From NCBI GenBank assembly GCA_028551475.1, contig CM052355.1:4712001-4776000 (forward strand): a stretch of DNA of 64,000 nucleotides. The letters run 5' to 3'. Within the stretch, counting starts at the first letter, position 1. Each line of letters opens with the position of its first letter. Source of the stretch: Casuarina equisetifolia. Taxonomy: Eukaryota > Streptophyta > Magnoliopsida > Fagales > Casuarinaceae. The notes under the pieces were generated by a model. It did not search any database and was not told the origin of the DNA. It saw only the letters and a program-made list of their open reading frames with translations. The translations under genes and the position numbers were made by a program. Positions 39,917 through 53,300 of the stretch are shown here, piece after piece.

Positions 39917-42900
39917 ATTTATTCTGGTTTAACACGTAGTCATTTTGTAATTAATAATCTGGATTACGACACGTCATCTCACTAAGCACAGCGACTGGGC
40001 GTTGCCCATTTAGGCTCTCCCAACGTTATTTAGAGATTTACTTGCAAGTGTTTGGCCTCTGCACATTCTTAAATGGAACATCAATTCTAAGGTTTGCATT
40101 TACATTTCCATTGCTGAACAGGAAAAAAAAATTAGGGAATGTTAAATTTAGGAAAAAGGAGGAGGCTTGTCATAATCTCTTACCACCAAAATTTGGTGTC
40201 CGTCCATATAATTTTAAACTTGAAATGGGCCAATGAGGTTTTAAAATAATAATAATAAACTGTAGAAGGTCGTAATCTTACTACTAAAGAACCTGATTTT
40301 TAGGTGAGAAATTTCCACATTTCTTACGGGAGGTTTGTTCACCAATCATTAATGATTCAAATTTCCGTAAATTACTACTCCTTTTGGATGGTGTTAATGC
40401 CTTTTAATTATCTATTTACACATATTCCTTACAAACTCTTTATTTTTTCCTAAAATTTCATTGTGGTTTTCGTGCATATTCTTTTTTTTTGGTAACCCAA
40501 AACTAAGTTTTGTCTCATGACTTAAACTGAAAAATCAGTAAAAAATACAATTAAGAAGACTTATAACCCAAATAAGCAAATCATGCTTACCATCTTGATT
40601 ACGTTTCATGGTTTACACCTCACTCACTCTATCTTCCCTTAACTCTTTTTTTAATTTTTATATTATAGTTGTTTGTATGCTATCAGGATTACGGAAGTTG
40701 CTATGTTGTTTTTATTTATTATTTTTATATTTTCATGTGGCTGAATTGTTCAAAGGAGACTAGTTTACACAATCTTGTTCCTTCTTCATGAAGCCGACAA
40801 AATATAGGTAGTTGGAAAGCACTTCCGCCGCTTGACCCTTCATGTTTATAAAATGCAAACAAAAAATGTTACCTTTTCTCCTTTTGATTAAGAAATTTCA
40901 ACAAATATTCGCAGTTTAGATTACTAGAGCACAATTTTTTTTCATATCAGCATCACTAGTGCTTTCAAATTGCAAGAAATTAAGAACAGTATCCAATGCC
41001 CATATTATCTAAATTTTTAAATTCTGAAAGCGATATTCTTCCATACAAAGTCTATAGCCTGCCTATAATAGTTTGCGAAGGGTTGTATTATCCCATCATT
41101 GGCTAAATATGTGATGGTTGAAAATAATTTTTCTTTCATTTTCAGTATGAATGTTGAATACTGGATTAATCAAAGAACTACATATACTTATTCTTGACTT
41201 CCTTCCCAAGCCAAAAAGTGGTATCCTCGACAAAAGTTTAAAAGCCTATCACCAAATTTGATGTGATGATAGCATTTGGAAATGATCAAGAAACATGTGC
41301 ATCAGGAGATCAAAATGATTAACCAGTGCAGAAAGAAAGAAAAGAAAAGAAAAAAAAAAAGTAAAAATGATTCCCTGATGACACTCAGTTAAAAAAGAAA
41401 GAAAACAAAGAGGGAATGCTGATTAAAGAATGCAAAAGGCAGGACTGGTTTAGTTCAAAAGCCAAGGCGATAAGTGCAGTAACAATGCTGGGGAGAGAAT
41501 AAAAGAAGAACTTGAAGGAGTACGAAAGTGTGAAGCTGGAAAGGAAGGGCACCTTTTTTTCTTTTTCTTTTTTAATTTTCTTGGAGAAGGATCCGCTGGT
41601 GTCTGGGAATTGGCATGAGGGAAATCAGGACCTTGTCTTACTCTTGAAGCTTATTGGGGGTTGAGCATGCATCATTCATGTACGTTGGGCTGCCTTTTTC
41701 AATGCTGTTGATGTTGAAAATTGAACTCGAAAAACAGGTCATGTTTTGGGCAGACCAAGAGCGTCTTTGAGAGCATACATGTATCTTCTCTAAACCCATA
41801 ATGATACGGAAACAGACATGATGGTCTCTCTATTGGAGCCGGTTCCCTTTTAGACTTGTTTGACTTTGATTTGCTCACATTTGATCGAATTATGACCCAT
41901 AACACCTATTCTTATTTTTAATCAATCTCTTTTGAATGAAGTTGTACCTTTTTCCCCTTAAAGACGGTCTTTCCCATGTTGTTCATGAATCTAACTAGAA
42001 GTTGGGCTTATTCGTGGTCTGTGTGGTACATATATCCCTATCAAATTAGGTCTTATTATGTTACTTGCATCAACAGCTACTCTCCTCCTTTCTTTATTTT
42101 GGGGAGGGAAGGAGGGCGGCTTCGAGAGGTATTATTGCTTTTGTTAGTGCAGATTTTAAACATCATTTCAGGGTATTCATAGAAGAAAATGACAAGAAAA
42201 AACCTAGGCCTATATTCTTCATCTTAATCATTGACCACTCTCCCAAATTTGTTTTTCTTCCTTTAATATGGTGATCAAAACTGTTCCTCCATGTGATCAG
42301 CATAGGCTACTAGGTAGCCTTTGAAACCTCAAAAAAAATTTCACTATCATACAGGAAATTCCCAGGAGAAAAAAGTCAAATTAACAATAGTTACAACACA
42401 TTTTCTCTCCTCATCTTCGCGTTGGATCCACTTTTTCCCCTTTGGCTCACATGGCATGAAAAAGGGCTGTAATACAAGTTAATAAACCATAATTAAAAGC
42501 CTTGTAGTGACTTGAGAACAAGAATCTTCAAAGGTTGCTTTCTCTTAAAAGTCAAGAAAGTTTATAAAAAAAAAAAAACACATGTAAAACTTGATTGTTG
42601 TCGGAAGCTTGACTAATTAAATTGCTTGTCATTCATCCAAAAAAAAAAAAAAGATAATAATTTTTTAAGAGCTTACCTCTTCGGGACCTATATAAGACCA
42701 AAGCTAAACAAATCAATTTTGTCGAACGGAGCTATTGATTGAAGGGTTTAAATTTGGCGATATTAATGTTTTAGAATCAAAGGCCAACTTAGTCAAAACT
42801 AGTACATCACTTAATCATTTGTACTTGAGGGGCCATGAAACCCGGTAATCTCTTCTTTTGAGTGCTTGATGAATATTATGTGATGCATTCAAGTTGTTAT

Positions 42901-45900
42901 AAGACTTTTCTTTCTTGATCATTTTTTTGTGGGAATATTAGGATGTTGATCTCAATTTATAAAATAAAATTAACAAATTATCATTATGAATGCCAGTAAC
43001 CTCTTTTTAGTGCTTACGTTGTGATTAATTGGAAGCTGCAAAATAAACAGTAATCTTTCCTAAATGAAGGGAAAATAAATTAGGCATCAAATAAAGAATT
43101 TGTCCTTTTCAACATTTCAAAATTCTTATAGCTATCGGTTGGCATTTCATGATAGAATCCTTTCAGTATCATTACCTAATTATACCTTTATTTTCTCAGT
43201 TGACTAATCAATTAATGAATGTCAAATCGCTCGTCCCATGTTGTGTTTAATACCAACTCAATGAATTTAATTGTAAAATTACCAAATGTACTAATAACTA
43301 TTTTTCATTTTTTTTACTCCCATACAAGGTTGTGAAACTTCAGTTTTGTAGTAATAAGAAGTCCTAAAACTGGCAAAATGGTCCTACTTTTCACACTCAA
43401 ACTTATCTTTTTGATATCGCCATTTCAGATAGTAATTAGAGCTATATCTTATAAGTGCTGCCACATTAACAAATATTATCGTACAAAAACAACTATCATT
43501 ATCACCATTAAAAGCAACCATAAGTATGTTAGTAATTATTTCCTTACTCATATTAAACTTTTCAAATACTTGTTTTGAGGCAAGCGACATTATCATTCTG
43601 AAAAAAGAAACCTTCATTTTGAAGCCACCAAGCGGAGGAGACACCATAAATATACCGTGCCGAAGTTTGAAGAAGCAAGAAGCTAGAACAGGGCCACTTG
43701 TCAAAACCCCAAAACCGGTAAGGAATATTTTTTTGAGGGTGGGCATAAAAAATAGAGGCTACAGTTGTCCTCTCTCGATTTGAGACATAAGTACGTGTGT
43801 CGTGGAAGGAAGAATGTTCCTCATGGAGCCCACGTGCCTCTGCAGCTGCATGGCGACATGCTGCGTTCCTTCCTCTGCATTTTAAAAGCTTTTGCATTTA
43901 ATATATAGGACTTGGTTTTTTGCCTCCTTGCATGTAATGATAAAGAAAGAACTGGATAAAGTGGGAAGATCACCTGACTCTGTAACCCATCTGATAAGAT
44001 AGGGGTAGTATCATGGAAGATACATGTATACAGACAGAATAAGGAAAAGAACAAGGAAAAAGGTAAAAAGTGAAGTTACGTTATGCAATAAAGTTCAGAC
44101 CTAGCTCCAGGATATTCAAGTGGATAAGGGGGGTTAACTTCGTGTTGCATGTCATCTTGTATGACAGCTTTTTGATTTTGTAGGCAATAGAAATATCACT
44201 TGCTAGGGAGAACAACCTCAGTGAAAAATAGCTTGGTTCATTGGAAACTAGATTTGTAACTAATGTTTGAGTAAAGCTCTTTGATTAGACTATCGAGAGC
44301 ATTGGATGTGACTCAAATTCTCAAAAGAGTTCCGCATAATTTGAGAGTTTATGTTTTATATAGAATAAGAAAGGAAAAAGTCTCTTATCTCATAAGAATT
44401 AGAAAAGAAAAAAACTAATTGTCTCACATTAATTAGAGAATCAACCTATGAGAGTTAAAAGACCTACAAAAAGAGTTTCATGCAGTTCTTGGGGAAATAT
44501 AAGAAAATCAAAGTAATAACACTAATGACCAACTGTTGGGTTATTTATAGAGTATTATAAAACTAAAGTTAAAAGAATTTCTTAATCTTTTTTGTTAAAA
44601 AACTTGAGTTGTAATAGTTAAAATTTTAATAAAAAAAAAAAAAAAGAATTAAGACATTATTAATCTAAACCCTTAAAAATCTCTTATGTTAGACGTGCTC
44701 TATGGGTACAAGTTTGATATATTTGAACCTCAAAACCCCATCATGGTTTAATGGGAACTTTGAACATCACATTATCTCGTTTTATTTTGAATTTGTATGG
44801 TTCTATTGAGAGCCACATATGAAGATCATTAAAGAAAGGGAGAGAAAGAGCCCATTACCTAAATTGAAGAACTAACAATTATTATAGTCTTGACAATCGA
44901 AATATGATAAATTATGAAACAGGAATGCCCCACATTTTTATTCTAAGAAATTGGAGTAAAGAGACTTACAAGGTTCGGTGTAGTTCTTAAAGGCAACCCA
45001 TATGCGGAGGCAGGTACGTTGTGCATGAACCGTAACATTAGGACAATTATTTACAAGTGTCCATTAGTATCCAGACAAAGGTTTCAGGATATCAAAAATC
45101 GTGTAGGTGATATTAGGTAATCCATCATTTACATCCTTCGTCTCCGTGCGATTTGTCTCCTTCCATCACCCAAATTATTCTCTACGCTTTTAGCAAAACT
45201 CCATCTCCAAGAAGCCAGAGAATCAAGGAACTCATTTCCTCCACCTCGCCATACGCTCTTGGAGTTTCTTGAGGTTTGGTCCACTGTGAAGAAGAACTTG
45301 GTCGGAGACGGTAACCTCTTGGGGAAACAAAATCAAACTGCAGTTCCATGTGCTCGTCTTTGGGGTGCTTTGAAGGTGATGAAGAGCAAGATTAGAATCC
45401 TAAGTTGTTGATAGAGTTTTGGGAGCGTCTAGGATAAAGGAACAGTAGGTGTTGGGTCCATGTAACATACAGCTAGCGGATGGGCGTTGCTGCTGTCTGG
45501 TTGCAGTGAAGGGAATATGCCATTTTTCTCAAAGAAAAGTCCCTCTCAAGTGAACTGCACAACCATCACATCGTGTCTCACTAGACCTGCACATGGAATG
45601 GGGTAACATAAGCATAGTTCTCAGAAATAGAACACTTTCCTGTCTTCCTCTTCTTGGTAAGTACAGAGTAGATAAGTCGGATGAGTTTCCAATGCCATCC
45701 CTGCACAACTACGCTAAGATTAATCTTGCAACCTAAACACCATCTTGATTAGATGCAGAACACACCCCGATGTTTCATCTTGATTAATACTCGGAAGTGG
45801 AAAGCATGGAAAAAAACAAAGTAAAAGCAACCCTCCACCGCCAGGAAATACAAAAGAAAGGAAAGAAAAACAAAGGATTCGGTGTAATAGGAATAAAGAG

Positions 45901-47405
45901 GACAGCATTTGTCAAAAAGCTACATCAACCGTCCCTTTAAGTCCATCCAAGAGCGTCACTCTTCTGCTCTAACTATAATCTTACTTCTTTTCTTACTCTT
46001 TTATTTGTAAAGAAGTTGAGCGAAAGTGAATAAGATACCAAATGTCAAAAAGCTCCAGCGGCCTATTCTCGTGTCCTCACAATATTCGTCGTTGTTTTTT
46101 CATAAAAGGCAAGGAGTGGGCATTGAAGTGACTGGCTATATAGGACAGGAAGCAGCTGTCTTTCTTATCCTAAACCATATCCCCAGTTATAATTAAGGTT
46201 TACACTAAAATTCCACTGCAAAAAGGCTTTGCCATTCAGAATCGAAACCCATATATTAACTACTCGTGGCAATTTTGCTTCCACTTCGTAGTGGTTTATT
46301 GCGTGTTTTGCTGGGTAAGCTGTCTTGGTCACAACCTTAAGGCTTTTGCGCTTCTTAATCTAGTGTGATTGGAAAGCAAAAAGCACACACTAAAATATTT
46401 CCCACCTACAATTATTGCAAAAGGACATATTTTTATTCAGCAGAAAGGGAAGGAGAAAACACCGCAAGAGTTATGCCCTCTTCATAATTCTTTACCTGTC
46501 CTGGGTGAAACATGTGAACCGAGTGACCCACATGTGACAACGTCATTTTCTTCACAGTTACCACGCCAATTTGGTGTTGCAAATGATTTTCGCGAGACTT
46601 GAACCATACAAAAATGTTAATGGCAGAGACTAAATGGCCGAAAAAGGTGTCGTCCATCCAACATCCACCTAAATTTGCAAATTCCCCAACCACATCATTG
46701 AATTGCAAATTGCATGAAAAGAAAGATTACAAAAGGATGTAAACCTGATTGCGTCACGTCTTCTTTTTGGCGATTTGGAGGCGCCTTCTAGTCTTTGGTC
46801 TATTTATGTTTTGGCATTTACTAATGAAAAGGAACCACTCGAGAGATTTTGCTCAGATACCCATGGCCGACATGATGGAGCAACATCACCACTAGCGTTG
46901 TACCATCATTCTCTAGGACTCTTGCTCGCTCCTATCGCTTTACCTTGGCCTTTTGCCTGCTCTTTCTAAGCTTGTAGAGTATTTTCGAGGACCTTTGCAG
47001 AGCTGCTGCTAGAATCAATCCTCAATTCCATTGCTTATAGTTTCAAGACAGGGAAACATCGAAAGCAGGGACATCGACACTTGCACGAAACTTGCACAAA
47101 GGCCATATCAATGCGTAGTAGTCACTTGGAACTTCTGTGACGACGTACAGGGAGGATCAGAAAGCCTACACTCCTTTACAGGCCCAATTATGTGCAAAGC
47201 ATGTATCAATGGGTTTTCAAATTACAGTCCATATTTACACGGACCAATGCTGGAGTGCGACGGGGCCAGGCCTATATTTTGGAAACGGCGAAGAAGAATC
47301 TAATTGTCAACTCCATATCCCATCATACGAGAACTGAGATAGATCAGAAGTTATAGAATTTTAAAAAGCATTAAAACCCGTCATGAACGGGAACACGAGT
47401 AAAAG
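39917..47405. other. Intergenic spacer between the RING gene and the DUF247 locus
   Basis: About 7.5 kb, AT-rich, with poly(A/T) runs (for example 41348-41360 and 44630-44644). The longest ORF (120 codons, minus strand, 43384-43746) lacks recognisable domains. No tRNA or other RNA gene, transposon domain or LTR pair was recognised. Confidence 0.5.
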
Positions 47406-47682
47406 CAGATTAGGCTGATTTCATATTCAATTTCAATTTCTATCCTGTTTCGAAGTTCAAAATATATTGTGCTGAAGATTCGAATGATATATTCGACGTT
47501 CCTCGTACAATCTAAGAAAGTAAGGGAAAGAATTGATTGCGGCAGGACTTATCAGTGACACGTTGCAAGAAACGAATGAAATATAGAGAAGAATGGCGAT
47601 GGCGTATAAGAGAAGCATGTCCTGCAGAAGGCCGCCCCGCGGCAAGAGCCCTTACCCATAATCTCAAATCTCACCTGTCCCA
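47406..47682 (-). pseudogene. Duplicated 3' end (last codons plus 3' UTR) of the DUF1997 gene
   Basis: This segment is about 90% identical to 59226-59532, in the same orientation 11.8 kb away, from a shared CAGATTAGGCT edge to the codons for T-G-E-I-stop of the DUF1997 gene. In the minus sense it starts inside the last exon (GGGACAGGTGAGATTTGA) and continues through the 3' UTR. It lacks a block of about 30 bases that the other copy has near 59372-59402. It has no upstream exons, so it cannot be functional as a gene. It ends about 290 bases before the inferred 5' UTR intron of the DUF247 gene, so it may now be part of that promoter. Confidence 0.8.
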
Positions 47683-48156
47683 AAATGGAGGGTGTTAAGC
47701 GTTTGTAGTGTGGGCCCTTAGCGACTGGACGTCCTTTCTGGCTGCTGTCCACCTTTGATCTAACATTATAAGAATAAACAGTAAAGGACGGAGTCACTAT
47801 TTTACCAAACATGGAGAGAACAAGGAAAAAGAGACTCTCCTCTTTACAACCCAGCCCAATCCCTATGAAATCGCACGGCAAATTCACGTTTCACTCACCG
47901 GACGAGTAAAAGGTGAAGGCGGCACTTTCAGGTGTTGAATAAATTGCACGGTCGGCTTCGTCTTCTTTCCCAGGTACATATTCTTTCTGGATAACTTGAT
48001 CCCGTTCCCTAAATTTTTGTTTTATGTTTTATTCCTCTTTTGTGCTGAAACAATATGAGATATTGCAATGTTGTGGGAACTACATCGCTTACGTTTTTTA
48101 ATGATAGCAAGTCCTGTATTTGTTATAAAAAAAATTTTAGGAAAGCAATTTGGGAG

Positions 48157-49600
48157 ATGGAAGAATCATCCGACATTCGTTGCAAAGCAAATGCTTCAAC
48201 AAGTGGTAAAAGACAGTTGACAAGTAATATTAAAGAAATGCTGAGGAACTCGAAACCTCCCAAATCATCTAAACCTTGCATCTATAGGGTTCCTGATGGG
48301 CTTCGTAGATTGAACCAAGAGGCCTACACTCCTCAAGTTATTGCCATAGGGCCCTACCACCATGGCAAAGAAAGATATGAAAGTAAGGAAGAGCTTAAAG
48401 TGCAATTCTTCAAGAATTTTATGAGAAGGGCTAAGAAAAATGTTGAGGATTTAGTAGATATTATAATGAAGCTGGAAGAACGTGTTCGTGATTGCTATGA
48501 AGAAGATATCAAATTCGGAAGGAATGAGTTTGTGAAAATAATATTGGTAGATGCAAGCTTCATTGTTGAGTTCTTCACATTTTCTGGGTCAAAAGGACAA
48601 TTAGACCCGTGGTCGTGTGATGCTATATGGAGGGACTTGTTATTATTGGAAAATCAGCTTCCTTTTTTCGTTGTTGAAGAACTATACGACCTTGTACGTG
48701 CATCTTGTATTCCAAACTGCCCTTCTTTCATTGGGCATTGCTCAAGGTGGCGTGGGCCTGGCCACATTGAAATTTTGTCCCCCCCCTACTAATTTGGAAA
48801 TAAAGCACTTCGTTGATTTGTTTAGAAATTCTCTTCTGCCCCAATCACAAAGGCCACGAGAAGAAAACAATGATCAAGGTAAGAAATCATGCAGGGGGAT
48901 TCTTGGTCTACAAAACAGAAGAACCAATGAGGAACATGAGCATTTGGGAGGAGGCCCCCAGTCGCACGAGGCAGATAATGGCAACGGCCAAGCTGAGAGT
49001 TCACCTGACCCGACCCAAAGGGAAAGCAGACATCAAGTGCACGATGCATCTCAGAATTTGCCAAGCGTGACCCAATTGTACAGGGCCGGAGTGAAGCTTG
49101 AGGTAAGCTCAGACAAATGCTTACTCAAGTTGGAATTCACAAAAGGAGTATTGAAAATCCCGAAGTTACTGATAGGTGATGTTACACAGCCTTATTTTCG
49201 AAATATCGTGGCCTTTGAGCAACGTCACCATCCACATGACGCTTATGTTACCAATTACACTTCATTTCTAGATTCACTTATCAACACTACAGAAGACGTG
49301 GACTTGCTTGTGGAAAAAGGGATCATAGTTAATTGGATTGGTGACAACCAAGTAGTGACCACCTTGGTTAACAATCTTTGCAGAAATATTATCTGTTTAA
49401 ATGAAACTGAAGCTTACTGTCACCTTTCCCAAGATTTGAAAAAATTCCACGATAATCATTGTCATCGTTGGAGGGCTATCTTGATACGTGATTATTTCAG
49501 CACTCCTTGGAGAACTGCTTCTACTTTGGCTGCTGTTATCTTGTTGGTGTTAACTTTCATACAAACTGTATGCTCACTTTTAGGCTTGAAGAGTAAATAA
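48157..49600 (+). pseudogene. DUF247 protein gene broken by one extra base
   Basis: Plant DUF247 proteins have a large extracytoplasmic or cytosolic domain and one C-terminal membrane helix. Here the N-terminal hallmark is IYRVPDGLRRLNQEAYTPQV then IAIGPYHHGKE. FVKIILVDASFIVEFF and RDLLLLENQLPFFVVEELY follow. The C-terminal half has LEFTKGVLKIPKLLIGD, NIVAFEQ, YTSFLDSLI and a final helix AAVILLVLTFIQTVCSLLGL. The two halves are in different frames. The first frame ends just after ILSPP at a run of eight C (48779-48786), and the second resumes TNLEIKHFVDLFRNSLLP. One C fewer would give a 480-residue protein of normal length. The start at 48157 follows an ATTTTAG acceptor, and a 5' UTR intron 47974-48140 is likely. 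The break could be a homopolymer assembly error. Confidence 0.85.
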
Positions 49601-49889
49601 TTATGATTGTATTAGATTGTATAGTGATGGCATTTTAGTGTTTAACTATTGTGATTGTTGTTGGAATTAATAGATTGTGGAATTGTGGTTTGTAACTTGA
49701 AAATCTTAAATTTCACCTAAGTATGTTTTTTTAGTTGCCCTCAATTAAAGTCAACATTTTTTTTTATTGTGATATTGACCTATTTTGTATCCTTTGTAGT
49801 CTTGGAATTATATTTATTTCAATTATACACTTTGATATATTTATAATCAATTAGTAAGGCTTCTTACCATTTATTTTTCCTAATATCTC

Positions 49890-50083
49890 TGTTATGGAAG
49901 ATACCAGAAGATTTAATTTTGGTATATAGTATATAGGAAATTTAATGTAAATATTTTCGTTATATGTTTTTCCATGTAAAGTCCTACCTAGGTTTGTATT
50001 TAAGGACACCATATTGTACAGTTTTATTCACTGCAATACATTCAAACTTTTCTCCACTTGTCTCGTGTTATCACTATGTGATA
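49890..50083 (+). repeat. 5' LTR of the copia element
   Basis: 194 bases starting TGTTATGG and ending GTGATA, not the usual CA. It differs from the 3' LTR at three positions, all C/T. It contains a TATA-rich block (GGTATATAGTATATAGG). Confidence 0.93.
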
Positions 50084-50095
50084 TGGTATCAAAGC
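50084..50095 (+). other. Primer-binding site of the copia element
   Basis: TGGTATCAAAGC immediately after the 5' LTR, one base from the TGGTATCAGAGC complementary to the 3' end of initiator tRNA-Met that many plant copia elements use. Confidence 0.85.
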
Positions 50096-50366
50096 CTAGG
50101 TTAGATCCTGAGCTTTTTTCGCTTCCGCCAGCTTCTTTCATCTTCCCGACGAGTGTGAGGCCATTGCAGCTTTCTTTTTCGACCCCATAGTTTTTTCCCA
50201 GTTTTTTCGACCCCTTATTTTTAACCATCGCTACTTACCCAACTATTTACCATCGTAACCTTTCCAAACCCTAGCCGCCACATATTTCCAGCCATAAAAT
50301 TACCCTTTTGCCCTCGCCCCTTTTTCAATTTTCAGATTTGCCACTTGAACCCTAGCCGCCGTCACC

Positions 50367-53300
50367 ATGGCCGCTTCAACCGCAACCACCTCCAGTGCCG
50401 CCGCTACCAGTTCTATTAGCGATCCCTATCACCTGACCGCCGCCGATTTACAGACGGGTAGCATTGTTTCCCGTCGATTGTCCGGTGAAGCCAATTATCA
50501 CCTCTGGTCGGAGCAAGTCCAGACGGTTTTTCTCGCTCGGAATAAGCTCGGGTTCCTCACTGGGGAGCTTCTCCAACCCGACGGCAACGGTGACGACGCC
50601 AAGCGCTAGGCTCAGTGCCACGCTGCCTTCAAAACGTGGCTCGTGAATTCTGTCGAACCGGACTTAGAGAGCCTCGTCTCTCGTCTTCCCACTGTCGCCA
50701 AAATCTGGGCGGTGCTCCGTGAATCTTTCGACAAAATCACCAGCACTCAGCGCTTCGACATTCAGAAGGTGATTAACGACCTTCACCTTCCCAGCGGCTG
50801 CTCCAGTGAAGATCTCACTCGATTCTTCGTCCGCCTTAAGGATCTCTAGGGTGCTCTCGATGCCCATCAGGCCCCTGTTCGCTGTTCTTGCGGTTCCTGC
50901 TCTTGCAAGATCAACGATCGCCTTCAAGCTCAGGAAGATGAGGCTCGATCGATGACATTTCTTCTCGGCCTCCCCGATGAATTTTAGTCCCTACGCTCCT
51001 CGATCCTCAGCCGCGAAACAATTCCTTCCTTGGAACGAATTTACGCCATGTCGAAGCACGAGGTTCAACAGCGTGCTTCCGGTGTCCTTTCCAACGACGC
51101 CTCTGGTTTTTCCGGCATTCGTCAATCGGCTGGCAGTGGCTCCACCGCCTGGTCCGCCCTCCCCGGTGGGGGCTCGAGCACCCCTCTATTGGGCTTGATT
51201 TTGGGCTCTCCCCGTGGGCTTCCTGAACTCAATCCCCCTGCCCAGGCCTTCTTCGCTCGGCCCACATGCACCCACTGCCATTAGGTGGGCCACACTAAAG
51301 AGACCTGTTATCTCTTAGTCGGCCCACCTCCAAGCAAGCGCCCCAGACAGCAAGGGCCTAGGCGTCGGCCCACTGGTCGCCGTGGGCCCGTGGCCCACCA
51401 TACTGCTATAGAGGGCCCCCCTTCTCCACAACCCGGATCTGGGCTTGGCCTTGGCCCTCCCTATGTGGGCTTTGGCCCTCAATTTTCGGAACCCCCTAAT
51501 AATGGGGCATCTCACGGGCCCCCCTCTTTTGGTGGGTATTTTCCCATCTCTTCTCCTGGCATGGGCCCTCTTGGCCCCATCTCTCCTAGCCCAGGAAGTG
51601 TTTATGGTGGTCCTTCTGGCCTTAATTTGTCCAGCGATCAGTAACAGAAACTTTTGACTCTCCTCAATCAAATGGGGCCCGCTGAACCAAGTGCCAACTT
51701 CACAGGTATATTTTCTCCTTCATCTCATTTTACTTCTAATTGGATTATAGACTCTGGGGCTAGTGATCATGTCACTTGTGATTTAAAATTATTAGATTCT
51801 TACTATCCATGTGCCTCACCCCTTTTCATTCGTTTACCTGATCAAACTTGCAGCCCTGTCACCCTCATTGGGCATTTTCGTCCTAACCTACATTTACATC
51901 TCAAACATGTTTTATTTGCTCCCAAATTTCGGCATAATTTATTATCTATTCGCAAACTCACCCGTGATAACAATTGTGTGGCTCTTTTCTTCGACACTTT
52001 TTGTGTTTTCCAGGACCATATGACTAGGGCGTTGATCGGGCTCGTCAAGGCTGAAAGGGGACTTTATTTTTTAAGTTCTGTTATTCCCAAGCATTTTAAT
52101 TCTATTTTTTCTCGTTATTTATCTTCCTTTTCAAACGCTTCTTGTAATGTTCAGCAGTCTCCTGCTTGCAATTTAAGTTTTAATAATAATGACTATTTTC
52201 TTTGGCATAAGCGCCATGGTCGAGCGCAAACATCGTCACTTGTTGGATGTTGCTCGTGCTCTTCTTTTCCAGGCTCACCTCCCCTCTCATTTTTTGGGAG
52301 AATGCATCTTGACCGCCACCTATCTTATTAATCGTCTTCCTTCTGCCCCTCTCGGTGGCCTTACCCCCTATGAGCGTCTTTTTGGTCACCCTCCTCTTCT
52401 TGATCATCTCCGTGTCTTTGGTTGTTAGTGTTTCGCCTCTGTTTTAGGTGTGTCTGACAAATTTAGCCCTCGAGCCATTCCTTGTGTTTTCATGGGCTAT
52501 CCGCCTTATCAGAAAGGCTATCGTCTTTTTTACCCTGCCACTGACAAATTTTTTGTTAGTCGTGATGTTATTTTTTGCGAGGATGTTTTTCCTTTTGCTT
52601 TGCAGGTTTCCCCACCGTCCCCCGCCAGCCCTGCTGCCCCTTCAGGCCCCATCATCCCTCCTGAGGAATCCTACTCTCCCTCTGCCCTACCGGTTGATGA
52701 TCCTCTCCTACCGGATTTGTCTTCCGCATCCCTTGCTCCCCCCAATGATGTTCCCTCTTCCTCTCCTCCTGCTGCTCCCTCTCTTCCCGATTCTCCTACC
52801 TCTCCCTCCACCTTAGCTTCCACCCCTGAGCCTCCCCTTCCTGAACCACGGCGTTCTAGTCACCCTACCAAGCCCCCCATTTGGAGTACTGATTATCTTT
52901 GTCCCACCCTTGATTCTACCTCTCCAACTTCCCTCTATCCTATCTCCCACTACATTTCCCTTGATCAATGCCGCCCCCATTACCAACATTTCATTGCCTC
53001 TATTTCTGCTATTCCCGAGCCCTACTATTTTCACGAGGCTGTTCATGACCCCAATTGGGTTGCAGCCATGGATAGTGAACTTGTTGCTCTCGAGGCAAAT
53101 CACACATGGGATGTGGTCTCTTTGCCCCCAGGTTGGCGTCCTGTTGGTTATAAATGAGTATACAAGGTCAAATATCGTGCAGATGGTTCTGCTGAACGCT
53201 ATAAAGCCTGTTTGATTGCCAAGGGCTACAGTCAGCGTGAAGGTTTTGATTATCACGACACTTTTTCTCCCACTGCCAAGCATGTTACTGTTCGTCTTCT

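Noticed and set aside
43384-43746. 120-codon minus-strand ORF
   Set aside because: No recognisable domain, no splice-consistent neighbours, and overlapping open frames on the same and opposite strands.
46369-47337. Several 64-91-codon ORFs before the DUF247 locus
   Set aside because: Different frames and strands, no domain, and no consistent splice signals.
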